From positions 1,465,954 to 1,529,953 of the forward strand of contig NZ_LVJW01000006.1 in assembly GCF_001708965.1 (NCBI RefSeq): a stretch of 64,000 nucleotides of DNA. The letters are read 5' to 3'. Position 1 is the first letter of the stretch. Every line of letters begins with the position of its first letter. The DNA comes from Candidatus Thiodiazotropha endoloripes (GTDB lineage: Bacteria > Pseudomonadota > Gammaproteobacteria > Chromatiales > Chromatiaceae). Made by a program: the position numbers and the translations under genes. Below the pieces are notes generated by a model, which was not told the DNA's origin, did no database searches, and was given only the letters and a program-made list of their open reading frames with translations. Of this stretch, positions 54,265 to 62,712 are shown one piece after another.

Positions 54265-54879
54265 ATGGAAAGAAAAGAAAAAACAATATTACTTAGGCCG
54301 GCGAAACCGGAATTTGAAGAGGGTTTGCAATTCGCTCATTACCTCGATCAGGCTGCAGAAGGGTTTTTCCGAATTATGCTGGGCCGAGAATCAGAAAGCA
54401 TTATCGCTACGGCATACATTGATAGAGGGCATTCACTCTCCTATGAGCATGTGATTTTTGCCGAAGTTGATACAAAAATAGTCGGTATGAGTTCATCATT
54501 TACTGAAAAACAACAGCGTATGTTTTCTGAAGAGCCACTACAAAGTGCTGCAAAAAGAAACGTTATTCGACTGAAACTTATGCGGATCCTTTTTGCGCCA
54601 ATATGGCGTATCCTTGAGACTATCCCTGAGGGTGATTTCTACGTACAGGGAATCGCAATCGAAGCCGAATTTAGAGGAGCCGGTATTGGCTCAATCCTCA
54701 TGCAGGAGATAGAGAATCGTGCTAGAGCAAGTGGGTCAACCAGACTCAGTTTGGATGTTTCAGCAAAAAATGATGGTGCCAGGAGATTGTACAAACGGCT
54801 TGGAATGGTTGAGTCCTCGAAATGGCCAAATTCAAGTTTTATTCCAACTGTGTTTATCAGAATGACCAAATATTTGTAG
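54265..54879 (+). CDS. Cassette 8: GNAT N-acetyltransferase
   Basis: A 204-residue GNAT acetyltransferase. The acetyl-CoA loop is VQGIAIEAEFRGAGIGSILM (about 128-147), followed by LSLDVSAKNDGARRLYKRLGM with the Asn and Tyr typical of the fold. Acetyltransferases are common integron cassettes, some of them drug-modifying, but nothing here points to an antibiotic substrate. The ATG at 54265 is preferred to an in-frame TTG two codons earlier. Confidence 0.85.
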   Translation: MERKEKTILLRPAKPEFEEGLQFAHYLDQAAEGFFRIMLGRESESIIATAYIDRGHSLSYEHVIFAEVDTKIVGMSSSFTEKQQRMFSEEPLQSAAKRNVIRLKLMRILFAPIWRILETIPEGDFYVQGIAIEAEFRGAGIGSILMQEIENRARASGSTRLSLDVSAKNDGARRLYKRLGMVESSKWPNSSFIPTVFIRMTKYL

Positions 54880-54895
54880 CCTCTGCGCTTAAACA

Positions 54896-54944
54896 GCCTA
54901 ACAGTGCAATCAGCTTGTCGGGCCTTGCGGCCCACAAGTTAGCG
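54896..54944 (+). other. Short attC-like end of the array (cassette 8)
   Basis: 49 bases from GCCTAAC to GTTAGCG, with a strong internal hairpin CTTGTCGGGCC / GGCCCACAAG. It is shorter and more regular than the other attC sites and might be a degenerate attC or a plain hairpin terminator that closes the array. Confidence 0.6.
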
Positions 54945-55013
54945 AGACCTCACGGGCCCAAATTACCCATGAAAAGTCGTCTCAAATCTTACTGGCAAGT
55001 GATATTTGGTTTA

Positions 55014-56198
55014 TTAAACGGGAATTACATCACCCGGTATTCTTACCGTTCCTTCCATCAGGATGCGGGCACTCCTGCTCATCACCACCTTCTCTACAAT
55101 CCAGTTGCCAGCCTGTTGGGAGGCGGCCGCGCCGACCTTAAGGGCGCCTGAGGGATGCCCGAAGGTGACCGACTCCCGGTCGCCACCACCAGCGGCCAGG
55201 TTGACCAGGGTGCCGGGTATTGCGGCCGCTGTACCGATCGCCACTGCGGCTGTACCCATCATGGCGTGGTGCAGTTTGCCCATGGAGAGCGCTCTGACAT
55301 TGAGATCGATGGCATCGGCTGATATTCCTTTGCCACTTGATGCGGTATAGCTGGCGGAGGGAGAGACAAAGGCGACTTTCGGGGTGTGCTGACGGGCTGC
55401 TGCCTCCGACACTGCGTTGATCAGTCCCATTTTGATTGCCCCATGGGCGCGGATCGTCTCGAAGCGCTCCAGTGCCGCCGGGTCGCCGTTGATGGCTTCC
55501 TGCAGTTCGGTGCCGTTATAGCCGATCTCATCCGCATTAAGAAAGATGGTGGGGATGCCGGCGTTGATCATGGTGGCCTTGAAGCTGCCGATACCCGGTA
55601 CCTCCAGATCGTCCACCAGGTTGCCGGTGGGAAACATCGCCTCCGAAGGGTCTACAGGGCTCATGAATTCGATCTTTACTTCAGCGGCGGGGAAGGTGAC
55701 CCCGTCGAGTTCGAAGTCGCCGGTCTCCTGGACCTCGCCATTGGTGATCGGAACATTGGCGATGATGGTCTTTTGGATGTTCTTTTGCCAGATGCGTACC
55801 ACGGCGATGCCGTTGTCAGGGACTCGCTCAGGGGCCACCAGGCCGCTGGCGATGGCGAAGGAGCCTACGGCGGCGGTGAGGTTGCCGCAGTTGCCGCTCC
55901 AGTCGACGAAGGCCTTGTCGATGGCGACCTGACCGAACAGATAGTCCACATCGTGATCCGGCTGATCGCTTTTCGCCAGGATCACTGTTTTGCTGGTGCT
56001 GGAGGTGGCGCCGCCCATGCCATCGGTCTGTTTGCCGTAGGGGTCGGGGCTGCCGATTACTCTGAGCAGCAGCTGGTCGCGGGCTTCACCCGGTTGCTGG
56101 GCGGCTTCGGGCAGGTCGGTCAGGTTGAAGAAGACGCCTTTGCTGGTGCCGCCGCGCATGTAGGTGGCGGGGATTTTGATTTGGGGTTTGTGGGGCAT
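55014..56198 (-). CDS. prpF: 2-methylaconitate cis-trans isomerase PrpF
   Basis: PrpF isomerises the 2-methylaconitate isomer made by AcnD, letting the methylcitrate cycle proceed for propionate use. It has 394 residues with the diaminopimelate-epimerase-like fold: IPATYMRGGTSKGVFF near the start (the catalytic-site Lys-Gly region), DGMGGATSSTSKTVIL, DWSGNCGNLTAAVGSFAI with the conserved Cys, and SVTFGHPSGALKVGA near the end. A GAGGTAA site lies 6 bases before the ATG. It is the last gene of the minus-strand prp operon, separated from acnD by repeats and a DUF559 gene. Confidence 0.96.
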   Translation of the reverse strand: MPHKPQIKIPATYMRGGTSKGVFFNLTDLPEAAQQPGEARDQLLLRVIGSPDPYGKQTDGMGGATSSTSKTVILAKSDQPDHDVDYLFGQVAIDKAFVDWSGNCGNLTAAVGSFAIASGLVAPERVPDNGIAVVRIWQKNIQKTIIANVPITNGEVQETGDFELDGVTFPAAEVKIEFMSPVDPSEAMFPTGNLVDDLEVPGIGSFKATMINAGIPTIFLNADEIGYNGTELQEAINGDPAALERFETIRAHGAIKMGLINAVSEAAARQHTPKVAFVSPSASYTASSGKGISADAIDLNVRALSMGKLHHAMMGTAAVAIGTAAAIPGTLVNLAAGGGDRESVTFGHPSGALKVGAAASQQAGNWIVEKVVMSRSARILMEGTVRIPGDVIPV

Positions 56199-56292
56199 GG
56201 GTGTTACCTCGTTGTTCCTGCTGATTTTAATCCCCCTCTCCCCCGGCCCCTCTCCCGCGAGGGGAGAGGGGGGGTAAGAGGGTGGGTGCCAG

Positions 56293-56418
56293 TCAGGATT
56301 GAATCTGTTTTGTTTCGGCTGTTTTGACCTTGTTTGATGGGTTGGTCATCTTTGGGTGAACACCTCTGTTGGTTTCGTTCATGCTGCCTTTGACGGGGAT
56401 TAATTCGGTATATGGCAT
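56293..56418 (-). CDS. Small ORF in repeat unit 1 (MPYTE family)
   Basis: A 41-codon ORF starting MPYTELIPVKGSMNETNRGV and ending QIQS, with AGGAG 8 bases upstream of the ATG. Repeated in neighbouring units with changes. Its start context is similar to that of prpF. Whether it is translated is unknown; it may be leftover from prpF 5'-end duplication. Confidence 0.3.
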   Translation of the reverse strand: MPYTELIPVKGSMNETNRGVHPKMTNPSNKVKTAETKQIQS

Positions 56419-56504
56419 GGGCGTTACTCCTTTTCCTGTTGATTCCCCCTCTCCCCCAGCCCCTCTCCCGCGAGGGGAGAGGGGGGTAAGAGGGTGGGTG
56501 CCAG

Positions 56505-56630
56505 TCAGGATTGAATCTGTTTTGTTTCGGCTGTTTTGACCTTGTTTGATGGGTTGTTCATCTTTGGATGTACGCCTCTGTTGTTTTCGTCAGCACTGCC
56601 TTTGACGGGGATTAATTCGGTATATGGCAT
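56505..56630 (-). CDS. Small ORF in repeat unit 2 (MPYTE family)
   Basis: Same length as unit 1 with a few amino-acid changes (SADENNRG in place of SMNETNRG). Frame and ribosome site kept. Copies in units 3 (start 56841, frameshifted by a missing G) and 4 (start 57053, early stop) are decayed. Translation not shown. Confidence 0.3.
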   Translation of the reverse strand: MPYTELIPVKGSADENNRGVHPKMNNPSNKVKTAETKQIQS

Positions 56631-57058
56631 GGGCGTTACTCCTTTTCCTGTTGATTCCCCCTCTCCCCCAGCCCCTCTCCCGCGAGGGGAGAGGGGGGTA
56701 AGAGGGTGGGTGCCAGTCAGGATTGAATTTGTTTTGTTTAGGCTGTAGTGACCTTGTTTGATGGGTTGGTCATCTTTGGGTGAACGCCTCTGTTGTTTTC
56801 GTCAGCACTGCCTTTGACGGGATTAATTCGGTATATGGCATGGGTGTTACTCCTTTTCCTGTTGATTCCCCCTCTCCCCCGGCCCCTCTCCCGCGAGGGG
56901 AGAGGGGGGTAAGAGGGTGGGTGCTAGTCAGGTTTGAATCTGTTTTGTTTAGGCTGTAGTGACCTTGTTTGATGGGTTGGTCATCTTTGGGTGAACACCT
57001 ATGTTGGTTTCGTTCATGCTGCCTTTGACGGGGATTGATTCGGTATATGGCATGGGCG

Positions 57059-57442
57059 TTACTCCTGTTCCTTTTGATTCCCCCTCTCCCCCGACCCCTC
57101 TCCCGCGAGGGGAGAGGGGGGTAAGAGAGAGAGGATTTCAGTCAGGACAGATTCGGTGTTGTTGAGGATGTCGTGGTTCCAGAAGCGCAGGATCTGGAAG
57201 CCCTGTTGGCTGAGCCAGGCATCCCGTTTGCGATCGGTGGAACTTTGATTGTGCTGGCCACCATCACACTCGATGATCAGCTTTTCACTAAAGTGGATGA
57301 AATCCACGATGTAAGGTCCTACGGGCTGTTGTCGTCGAAACTTCTGACCTGACAGCCGATGGGCCCTTAAATGCTTCCATAAGACTCTCTCCGCGTCGGT
57401 CATGTTCTGACGCAATCGTTTTGCGAAAATCCGTTTGTTCAT
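57059..57442 (-). CDS. DUF559 (Vsr-like endonuclease fold) protein flanked by inverted REPs
   Basis: A 127-residue DUF559 protein. The ATG at 57442 is preferred since AAGGAGG lies 7 bases upstream. Family features are LRQNMTDAERVLWKHLRAHRL, GQKFRRQQPVGPYIVDF (Asp47) and LIIECDGGQHNQ (Glu58, Asp60, His64), the metal-binding residues of a PD-(D/E)xK-like, Vsr-related nuclease fold. The last about 20 residues (PPSPLAGEGSGERG) are encoded by a REP hairpin. The gene sits in the prp operon between acnD and prpF, and REPs in opposite orientation flank it. Confidence 0.85.
   Translation of the reverse strand: MNKRIFAKRLRQNMTDAERVLWKHLRAHRLSGQKFRRQQPVGPYIVDFIHFSEKLIIECDGGQHNQSSTDRKRDAWLSQQGFQILRFWNHDILNNTESVLTEILSLLPPSPLAGEGSGERGNQKEQE
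57080..57121. repeat. REP hairpin, left arm of the DUF559 element
   Basis: About 42 bases with CCCCCTCTCCCCC, then CCCTCTCCC and GGGGAGAGGGG. Its reverse complement is nearly identical to 57467-57507. Confidence 0.9.
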
Positions 57443-57466
57443 AAGCATCCTCCTTGATGCAAAAGC

Positions 57467-57507
57467 TCCCCTCTCCCCTCGTGGGAGAGGGGCCGGGGGA
57501 GAGGGGG
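57467..57507. repeat. REP hairpin, right arm of the DUF559 element
   Basis: Inverted partner of 57080-57121, with only a few differences (TCGTG versus TCGCG in the loop, CCGG versus TCGG). It lies between the DUF559 ribosome site and the acnD stop. Confidence 0.9.
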
Positions 57508-57537
57508 TGAACCCCGCTTGAGAGGCGGATAGCATCA

Positions 57538-60129
57538 TTAACCGGCTTCCGCTTCCAAAAAGTCATTGGCAAAGCGCTGCAGTACCCCACCGGCGCCATA
57601 TACGGAGACCTCTTCCGCGGTATCGAGCCGGCAGGTGACCGGGATCTCCACCGACTCCCCGTTGCGGCGGTGCATCACCACGGTCAGTTCCGCTCTGGGG
57701 GTGGGTTGGCCGATCACGTCGAAGGTCTCGGTGCCATCGATGTCGTAGCTCTGTCGGTTCTCTCCGGGCATGAACTCCAGCGGCAGTACACCCATGCCCA
57801 CCAGGTTGGTGCGGTGGATGCGCTCGAAGCCCTCGGCCAGAATCGCTTCAACCCCGGCCAGGCGCACGCCTTTGGCGGCCCAGTCCCGGGAGGAGCCCTG
57901 TCCGTAGTCGGCACCGGCCACGATGATCAGCGGCTGATTGCGATGCATATAGGTTTCGATCGCTTCCCACATGCGCATCTGCTCACCTTCCGGTTCCAGT
58001 CTGGCCAGGGAACCCTGGGTGATCTCACCTGCCTGATCCCGGCACATTTCGTTGAGAAGCTTGGGATTGGCGAAGGTGGCCCGCTGGGCCGTCAGATGAT
58101 CGCCACGGTGGGTGGCGTAGGAGTTGAAGTCCTCCTCCGGCAGGCCCATCTTCGCCAGGTACTCACCGGCGGCGCTGCTGGCGAGGATGGCGTTGGAGGG
58201 GGAGAGGTGATCGGTGGTGATGTTGTCACCGAGGACCGCCAGGGGACGCATCCCCTGCAGGCTGCGCTCACCGGCCAGTGCCCCTTCCCAGTAAGGTGGA
58301 CGACGGATGTAGGTGCTTTTTCCACGCCAGTCGTAGAGTGGGCTCTCTGCCGCCACCCGCTCACCCAGATCGAACATGGGCTGGTAGATCTGCTGGAACT
58401 GCTCCGGCTTCACCGACTGGTTGACGATGGCGTCGATCTCCTCATCGCTGGGCCAGACATCGTTGAGGGTGATCGGGTTGCCATCCTGGTCATGGCCGAG
58501 GGGATCCTGTTCGATGTCGAAGCGAACCGTGCCGGCGATGGCATAGGCCACCACCAGCGGCGGCGAGGCGAGAAACGCCTGCTTGGCATAGGGGTGGATG
58601 CGGCCGTCGAAATTACGATTGCCGGAAAGTACGGCGGTGGCGTAGAGATCCCGGTCGATGATCTCCTGCTGGATCTTTGGGTCCAGAGCGCCGCTCATAC
58701 CGTTACAGGTGGTGCAGGCGTAAGCCACGATGCCGAAACCGAGTTGCTCAAGTTCGCCCAGCAGGCCCGCCTCCTGCAGATAGAGTTTGGCTACCTTGGA
58801 GCCGGGGGCAAAAGAGGATTTGACCCAGGGTTTGCGGATCAGTCCCAGCTGGTTGGCCTTGCGCGCCAGCAGGCCGGCGGCCACCACATTGCGGGGATTG
58901 GAGGTGTTGGTGCAGCTGGTGATGGCAGCGATGATCACCGCCCCGTCGGGCATCTCACCCGGCTTCTCTTCCCAGGCGCCGGCGATACCCCGCTCCGCCA
59001 GGGCGGAGGTGGGCAGTCTGCGGTGGGGGTTGGAGGGGCCAGCCATGTTGCGCTCCACACTGGAGAGGTCGAACTCGAGCAGCCGCTCATACTCCGCAGC
59101 CGCCAGGTCGTCCGACCACAGGCCGGTCTGCTTGGCATAGTTCTCGACCAGGGCGACCTGCTCAGGCTCACGGCCGGTCAGTTTCAGGTAGTCGATGGTC
59201 TGTTGATCGATGTAGAAGAGTCCGGCCGAGGCGCCGAACTCCGGGGTCATGTTGGAGATGGTGGCCCGGTCACCGATGGTCAGGCTCTCGGCCCCTTCGC
59301 CGAAGAACTCCAGATAGGCTGAGACCACCCGCTGTTGGCGCAGAAATTCGGTCAATGCCAGCACGATGTCGGTGGCGGTGATACCGGGTTGTCTCTGGCC
59401 GGTGAGTTTGACGCCAACGATCTCCGGCAGCCGCATCATCGAGGCGCGCCCCAGCATCACGTTCTCCGCTTCAAGACCACCGACGCCGATGGCGATCACG
59501 CCGAGGGCATCCACATGGGGGGTATGGCTGTCGGTGCCGACACAAGTGTCCGGATAGGCGATACCATCGCGGGCCTGGATCACCGGCGACATCTTCTCCA
59601 GATTGATCTGGTGCATGATGCCGTTGCCGGCGGGTATGACATCCACATTGTCGAAGGCGGTCTTACACCACTCGATGAAGTGGAAGCGATCCTCGTTGCG
59701 ACGGTCTTCGATGGCCCGGTTCTTCTCGAACGCCTCCGGATCGAAGCCGGCATGTTCCACGGCCAGGGAGTGGTCGACGATCAGCTGGGTCGGCACCACC
59801 GGATTGACCTTGGCCGGATCGCCACCCTTGTCGGCAATCGCATCGCGCAGTCCCGCCAGGTCGACCAGCGCGGTCTGCCCCAGGATGTCGTGACAGACCA
59901 CCCGTGCCGGATACCAGGGGAAATCCAGATCCCGTCTGCGTTCGATGAGCTGTTTCAAGGCATCGGTCAGCAGCTCGGGATCACAGCGGCGCACCAGCTG
60001 CTCCGCCAGCACACGGGAGGTATAGGGGAGTTTGCTGTAGGCGCCGGGTTGGATTGCCTCGACTGCCTCGCGGGTGTCGAAATAGTCCAGGTCGGTCTCG
60101 GGCAGTCGTTTTCTGAATTCGGTGTTCAT
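57538..60129 (-). CDS. acnD: Fe/S-dependent 2-methylisocitrate dehydratase AcnD
   Basis: Aconitase-family enzyme of the methylcitrate cycle that works with PrpF in place of PrpD. From the ATG at 60129 it has 863 residues; earlier in-frame sequence is encoded by a REP hairpin and is not included. Features are CVGTDSHTPHVDALGVIAIGVGG, the three cluster Cys in SCTNTSNPRN and ACTTCNGMSG, and GADYGQGSSRDWAAKGVRLAG near the C-terminus. Length and the presence of prpF next door fit AcnD rather than AcnA. Confidence 0.96.
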   Translation of the reverse strand: MNTEFRKRLPETDLDYFDTREAVEAIQPGAYSKLPYTSRVLAEQLVRRCDPELLTDALKQLIERRRDLDFPWYPARVVCHDILGQTALVDLAGLRDAIADKGGDPAKVNPVVPTQLIVDHSLAVEHAGFDPEAFEKNRAIEDRRNEDRFHFIEWCKTAFDNVDVIPAGNGIMHQINLEKMSPVIQARDGIAYPDTCVGTDSHTPHVDALGVIAIGVGGLEAENVMLGRASMMRLPEIVGVKLTGQRQPGITATDIVLALTEFLRQQRVVSAYLEFFGEGAESLTIGDRATISNMTPEFGASAGLFYIDQQTIDYLKLTGREPEQVALVENYAKQTGLWSDDLAAAEYERLLEFDLSSVERNMAGPSNPHRRLPTSALAERGIAGAWEEKPGEMPDGAVIIAAITSCTNTSNPRNVVAAGLLARKANQLGLIRKPWVKSSFAPGSKVAKLYLQEAGLLGELEQLGFGIVAYACTTCNGMSGALDPKIQQEIIDRDLYATAVLSGNRNFDGRIHPYAKQAFLASPPLVVAYAIAGTVRFDIEQDPLGHDQDGNPITLNDVWPSDEEIDAIVNQSVKPEQFQQIYQPMFDLGERVAAESPLYDWRGKSTYIRRPPYWEGALAGERSLQGMRPLAVLGDNITTDHLSPSNAILASSAAGEYLAKMGLPEEDFNSYATHRGDHLTAQRATFANPKLLNEMCRDQAGEITQGSLARLEPEGEQMRMWEAIETYMHRNQPLIIVAGADYGQGSSRDWAAKGVRLAGVEAILAEGFERIHRTNLVGMGVLPLEFMPGENRQSYDIDGTETFDVIGQPTPRAELTVVMHRRNGESVEIPVTCRLDTAEEVSVYGAGGVLQRFANDFLEAEAG

Positions 60130-60210
60130 GGAGTTCTCATTTGCTGAATTGGCAAGTTGGATCGCTGGTGTGAGTTTCTTGGAGCTCGGCTGCTTTGTTG
60201 TCGCTTCGCG

Positions 60211-60370
60211 CCCCCCTCTCCCTGGCCCTCTCCCGCGAGGGGAGGGGGGATGCATGGAGCAGACGCTGGCGTGTGCAAACAGTCTCTACTACTACCCAGC
60301 TGATGGTTATGGATGCACTCAATTAAGAACGTCCCCTCTCCCCTCGGGGGAGAGGGCCAGGGAGAGGGGG
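60211..60370. repeat. Inverted REP pair with central core between prpC and acnD
   Basis: Arms at 60211-60250 and 60333-60370 are near-perfect inverted copies (CCCCCTCTCCCTGGCCCTCTCCC type). The 82-base centre, read on the minus strand, is similar to the 106-bp unit of the array at 62.7-64 kb (TTAATTGAGTGCATCCATAA versus GTAATTGAGAGCATCGATAA). Confidence 0.85.
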
Positions 60371-60417
60371 ATCAGAAGGCCCGGCTTAAGCCGGTTCCAT
60401 AACGCTTAGTGTCAAAA

Positions 60418-61572
60418 TCATCCTCGCTCTTCGATCGGCACCCAGGCCCGGTTTTCCGGTCCGGTGTAGTTGGCCGAAGGCCGGATGATCTTGCCGTCTT
60501 CACGCTGCTCGATCACATGGGCGCCCCAGCCGCTGACCCGGGAGATGACAAACAGTGGGGTGAACATGTCGGTGGGTACGCCCATCTGGTTGTAGGAGAC
60601 CGCGGAGAACCAGTCCAGGTTGGGGAACATCTTCTTGATCTCCCACATCACCGCTTCCAGGCGATCGGCGACACTGAACATGGTCATGTTGCCTGCCTCT
60701 TCCGAGAGATCCTTGGCGACCCGTTTGATCACCTCGTTGCGTGGGTCGCCCACGGTATAGACCGGATGGCCGAATCCGATCACGATCTCTTTGCGCCCGA
60801 CCCGTTCGCGGATATCCGCTTCCGCTTCATCGGCGCTGTGGTAACGGCTCTGGATGCGGAAGGCCTCTTCGTTGGCGCCGCCGTGCTTGGGACCGCGCAG
60901 GGCACCGATCGCCGCTGTAATAGCGGAGTACATGTCGGAGTTGGTGCCCGCCACGACCCGTGCGGTGAAGGTGGAGGCGTTGAACTCATGCTCGGCATAG
61001 AGCACCAGGGAGGTGTGCATCGCCCGCACCCAGGACTCTTTTGGCTTCTCGCCATGCAGCAGATGGAGGAAGTGACCGCCGATGGAGTCGTCGTCGGTCT
61101 CCACATCGATGCGTTTGCCGTTGAAGGCGTAGTGGTACCAGTAGAGCAGGGCGGAGCCGAAGCTGGCCATCAGCCGGTCGATGATCTGACGCGCCTCGGC
61201 GGCCGGGTGGCTCTCTTTCTCCGGTACACAGCTGCCCATCACCGAACAGGCGGTACGCATCACATCCATCGGATGGGCGGAGGCGGGGATCGCCTCCAGC
61301 GCCTGTTTTACCGCCAGGGGCAGGCCGCGCATCGACTTCAGCTTGGTCTTATAGGCTGCCAGCTCCGAGGGGGTGGGCAGGGTGCCGTGAATCAGCAGAT
61401 AGGCAATCTCTTCGAACTCCGCTTTCTCTGCAAAGTCGAGGATGTCGTAGCCGCGGTAGTGCAGGTCGTTACCGGTCCGGCCGACGGTGCAGATTGCGGT
61501 GTTGCCGGCAGCGGTGCCGGAGAGGGCGACAGACTTCTTCGCCTTGGGCAGGATTTGGTTGGGGTCGCTCAT
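60418..61572 (-). CDS. prpC: 2-methylcitrate synthase PrpC
   Basis: Condenses propionyl-CoA with oxaloacetate to give 2-methylcitrate. It has 384 residues of the type II citrate synthase fold: [20 protein letters not shown] near residue 29, [18 protein letters not shown] with a catalytic-site His, [11 protein letters not shown], and [18 protein letters not shown] with the second catalytic His and Asp. The context with prpB, acnD and prpF supports methylcitrate rather than citrate synthase. GAGG lies 10 bases upstream of the ATG. Confidence 0.96.
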   Translation of the reverse strand: MSDPNQILPKAKKSVALSGTAAGNTAICTVGRTGNDLHYRGYDILDFAEKAEFEEIAYLLIHGTLPTPSELAAYKTKLKSMRGLPLAVKQALEAIPASAHPMDVMRTACSVMGSCVPEKESHPAAEARQIIDRLMASFGSALLYWYHYAFNGKRIDVETDDDSIGGHFLHLLHGEKPKESWVRAMHTSLVLYAEHEFNASTFTARVVAGTNSDMYSAITAAIGALRGPKHGGANEEAFRIQSRYHSADEAEADIRERVGRKEIVIGFGHPVYTVGDPRNEVIKRVAKDLSEEAGNMTMFSVADRLEAVMWEIKKMFPNLDWFSAVSYNQMGVPTDMFTPLFVISRVSGWGAHVIEQREDGKIIRPSANYTGPENRAWVPIEERG

Positions 61573-61747
61573 GGGGAAACCTCCTCTGATACGATGTGTG
61601 TAATTTGGTACTGCGTTATTTGGCTGTTTTGAGTCTCAACCGCAAATGGATGCGAATCACCGCTCAAAAACGCAAATGGCGTGAATAACGAAGTCATTTC
61701 ATTTGCGTCAATTCGTGGTGGTTTGTGTCCATTCGCGGAAAAAATTT

Positions 61748-62644
61748 TCAACTCTCCGCCCGCTCCTCAGTAGCGAACAGTGAGTCCAGTTTCTGTTCGA
61801 AATCGTGGTAGCCCAGGTAGTCGTAGAGATCCATGCGGTTCTGCATGGTGTCGACAACGCCCTGCTGGGTGCCGTTCTTGCGTAAGCTCTGGTAGACGTT
61901 CAGGGCGGCGGCGTTAGCTGCGCGGAAGGCGCTCAGCGGGTAGAGGGCAATGCTTACGCCGGCACTCGCAAGCTGATCTACGGTGAACAGGGGCGTGGAG
62001 CCGAATTCGGTGATGTTGGCTAATACCGGCACCTTCACCGCATTGACGAACTCCCGGTATTGGTCGAGCTCGGTCATCGCCTCGGGAAAGATCATGTCGG
62101 CACCCGCTTCGACACAGGCGCAGGCCCGATCGATGGCGGACTGCATGCCTTCCACGGCCAGGGCGTCGGTGCGGGCCATGACCACGAAGTCGTCATCCAG
62201 CTTGGCATCCACCGCCGCTTTGATGCGGTCGACCATTTCGATCTGGGAGACGATCGCCTTGTTGGGGCGGTGGCCGCAGCGCTTCTGCTGTACCTGGTCC
62301 TCCAGGTGGACCGCTGCGGCGCCGGACTTGTTCATGTTGCGGATGGTGCGGGCGATATTGAAGGCGCCGCCCCAGCCGGTGTCGATATCGACCAGCACCG
62401 GCAGTTCGGTGACTTCGGTGATACGACGCAGATCGGTGAGTACATCCTCCAGGGTGGTGATGCCAAGATCGGGGATGCCACAGGATCCGGCTGCGACACC
62501 ACCACCGGAGATGTAGAGGGAGCGGTAACCGGAAGCCTCGGCGAGGCGTGCGTGGTAGGCGTTGATGGCGCCCACACACTGCAGCGGTTTCTCCTGTTCG
62601 ATGGCGGCCCGGAAGCGGGCGCCGGGGGTTAGGTTGTTGGTCAT
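61748..62644 (-). CDS. prpB: 2-methylisocitrate lyase PrpB
   Basis: Splits 2-methylisocitrate into pyruvate and succinate, closing the methylcitrate cycle. It has 298 residues of the isocitrate-lyase/PEP mutase barrel: [19 protein letters not shown] near residue 44, [16 protein letters not shown] with the Mg-binding Asp, [19 protein letters not shown] with the catalytic Cys in KRCGH, and [14 protein letters not shown]. It is the first prp gene within the window. A tandem-repeat region lies upstream; a regulator (PrpR-type) is not in the window. Confidence 0.96.
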   Translation of the reverse strand: MTNNLTPGARFRAAIEQEKPLQCVGAINAYHARLAEASGYRSLYISGGGVAAGSCGIPDLGITTLEDVLTDLRRITEVTELPVLVDIDTGWGGAFNIARTIRNMNKSGAAAVHLEDQVQQKRCGHRPNKAIVSQIEMVDRIKAAVDAKLDDDFVVMARTDALAVEGMQSAIDRACACVEAGADMIFPEAMTELDQYREFVNAVKVPVLANITEFGSTPLFTVDQLASAGVSIALYPLSAFRAANAAALNVYQSLRKNGTQQGVVDTMQNRMDLYDYLGYHDFEQKLDSLFATEERAES

Positions 62645-62712
62645 TTCATTTCCTCTAAAAAATTAGACTCGGTTATGAGTTTCGGTGTGCGCTTTGCGCA
62701 GGCCGTTTTATT

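Larger units (their letters stand above)
47134..54944. mobile_element. Chromosomal integron with IntI-type integrase and eight cassettes
   Basis: The integrase gene (47134-48540, minus) faces away from an array of cassettes running from a candidate attI (48642-48648) to 54944. Cassettes are separated by sites with the attC plan: a start like RYYYAAC, an imperfect internal palindrome, and an end like GTTRRRY. Core sites on the array side are at 50245, 50639, 51123, 51447, 53010, 53677, 54225 and 54938. The array is clearly more AT-rich than the flanks, and the genes are unrelated to one another, both typical of integrons. The insertion lies between the FMN-protein gene and the end of the prp operon. 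Confidence 0.93.
56199..57121. repeat. 212-bp tandem repeat with REP hairpin and small ORF
   Basis: Four to five units with period 211-212 bases, marked by GGCATGGGYGTTAC at 56413-56425, 56625, 56836 and 57048. Each has a CCCCCTCTCCCCC hairpin, a spacer, and on the minus strand a ribosome site AGGAG followed by a small ORF beginning MPYTE. This accounts for the 860 bases between prpF and the DUF559 gene. Confidence 0.9.

Noticed and set aside
57670..59322. 550-codon open frame on the plus strand
   Set aside because: It is antisense to acnD, which is unmistakable. The translated product is His/Gly/Val-rich and without known motifs.
60130..60255. 42-residue N-terminal extension of AcnD
   Set aside because: It is encoded by a REP hairpin (PSPRGRGPGRGG) and is absent from the family. 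The ATG at 60129 gives the normal N-terminus.
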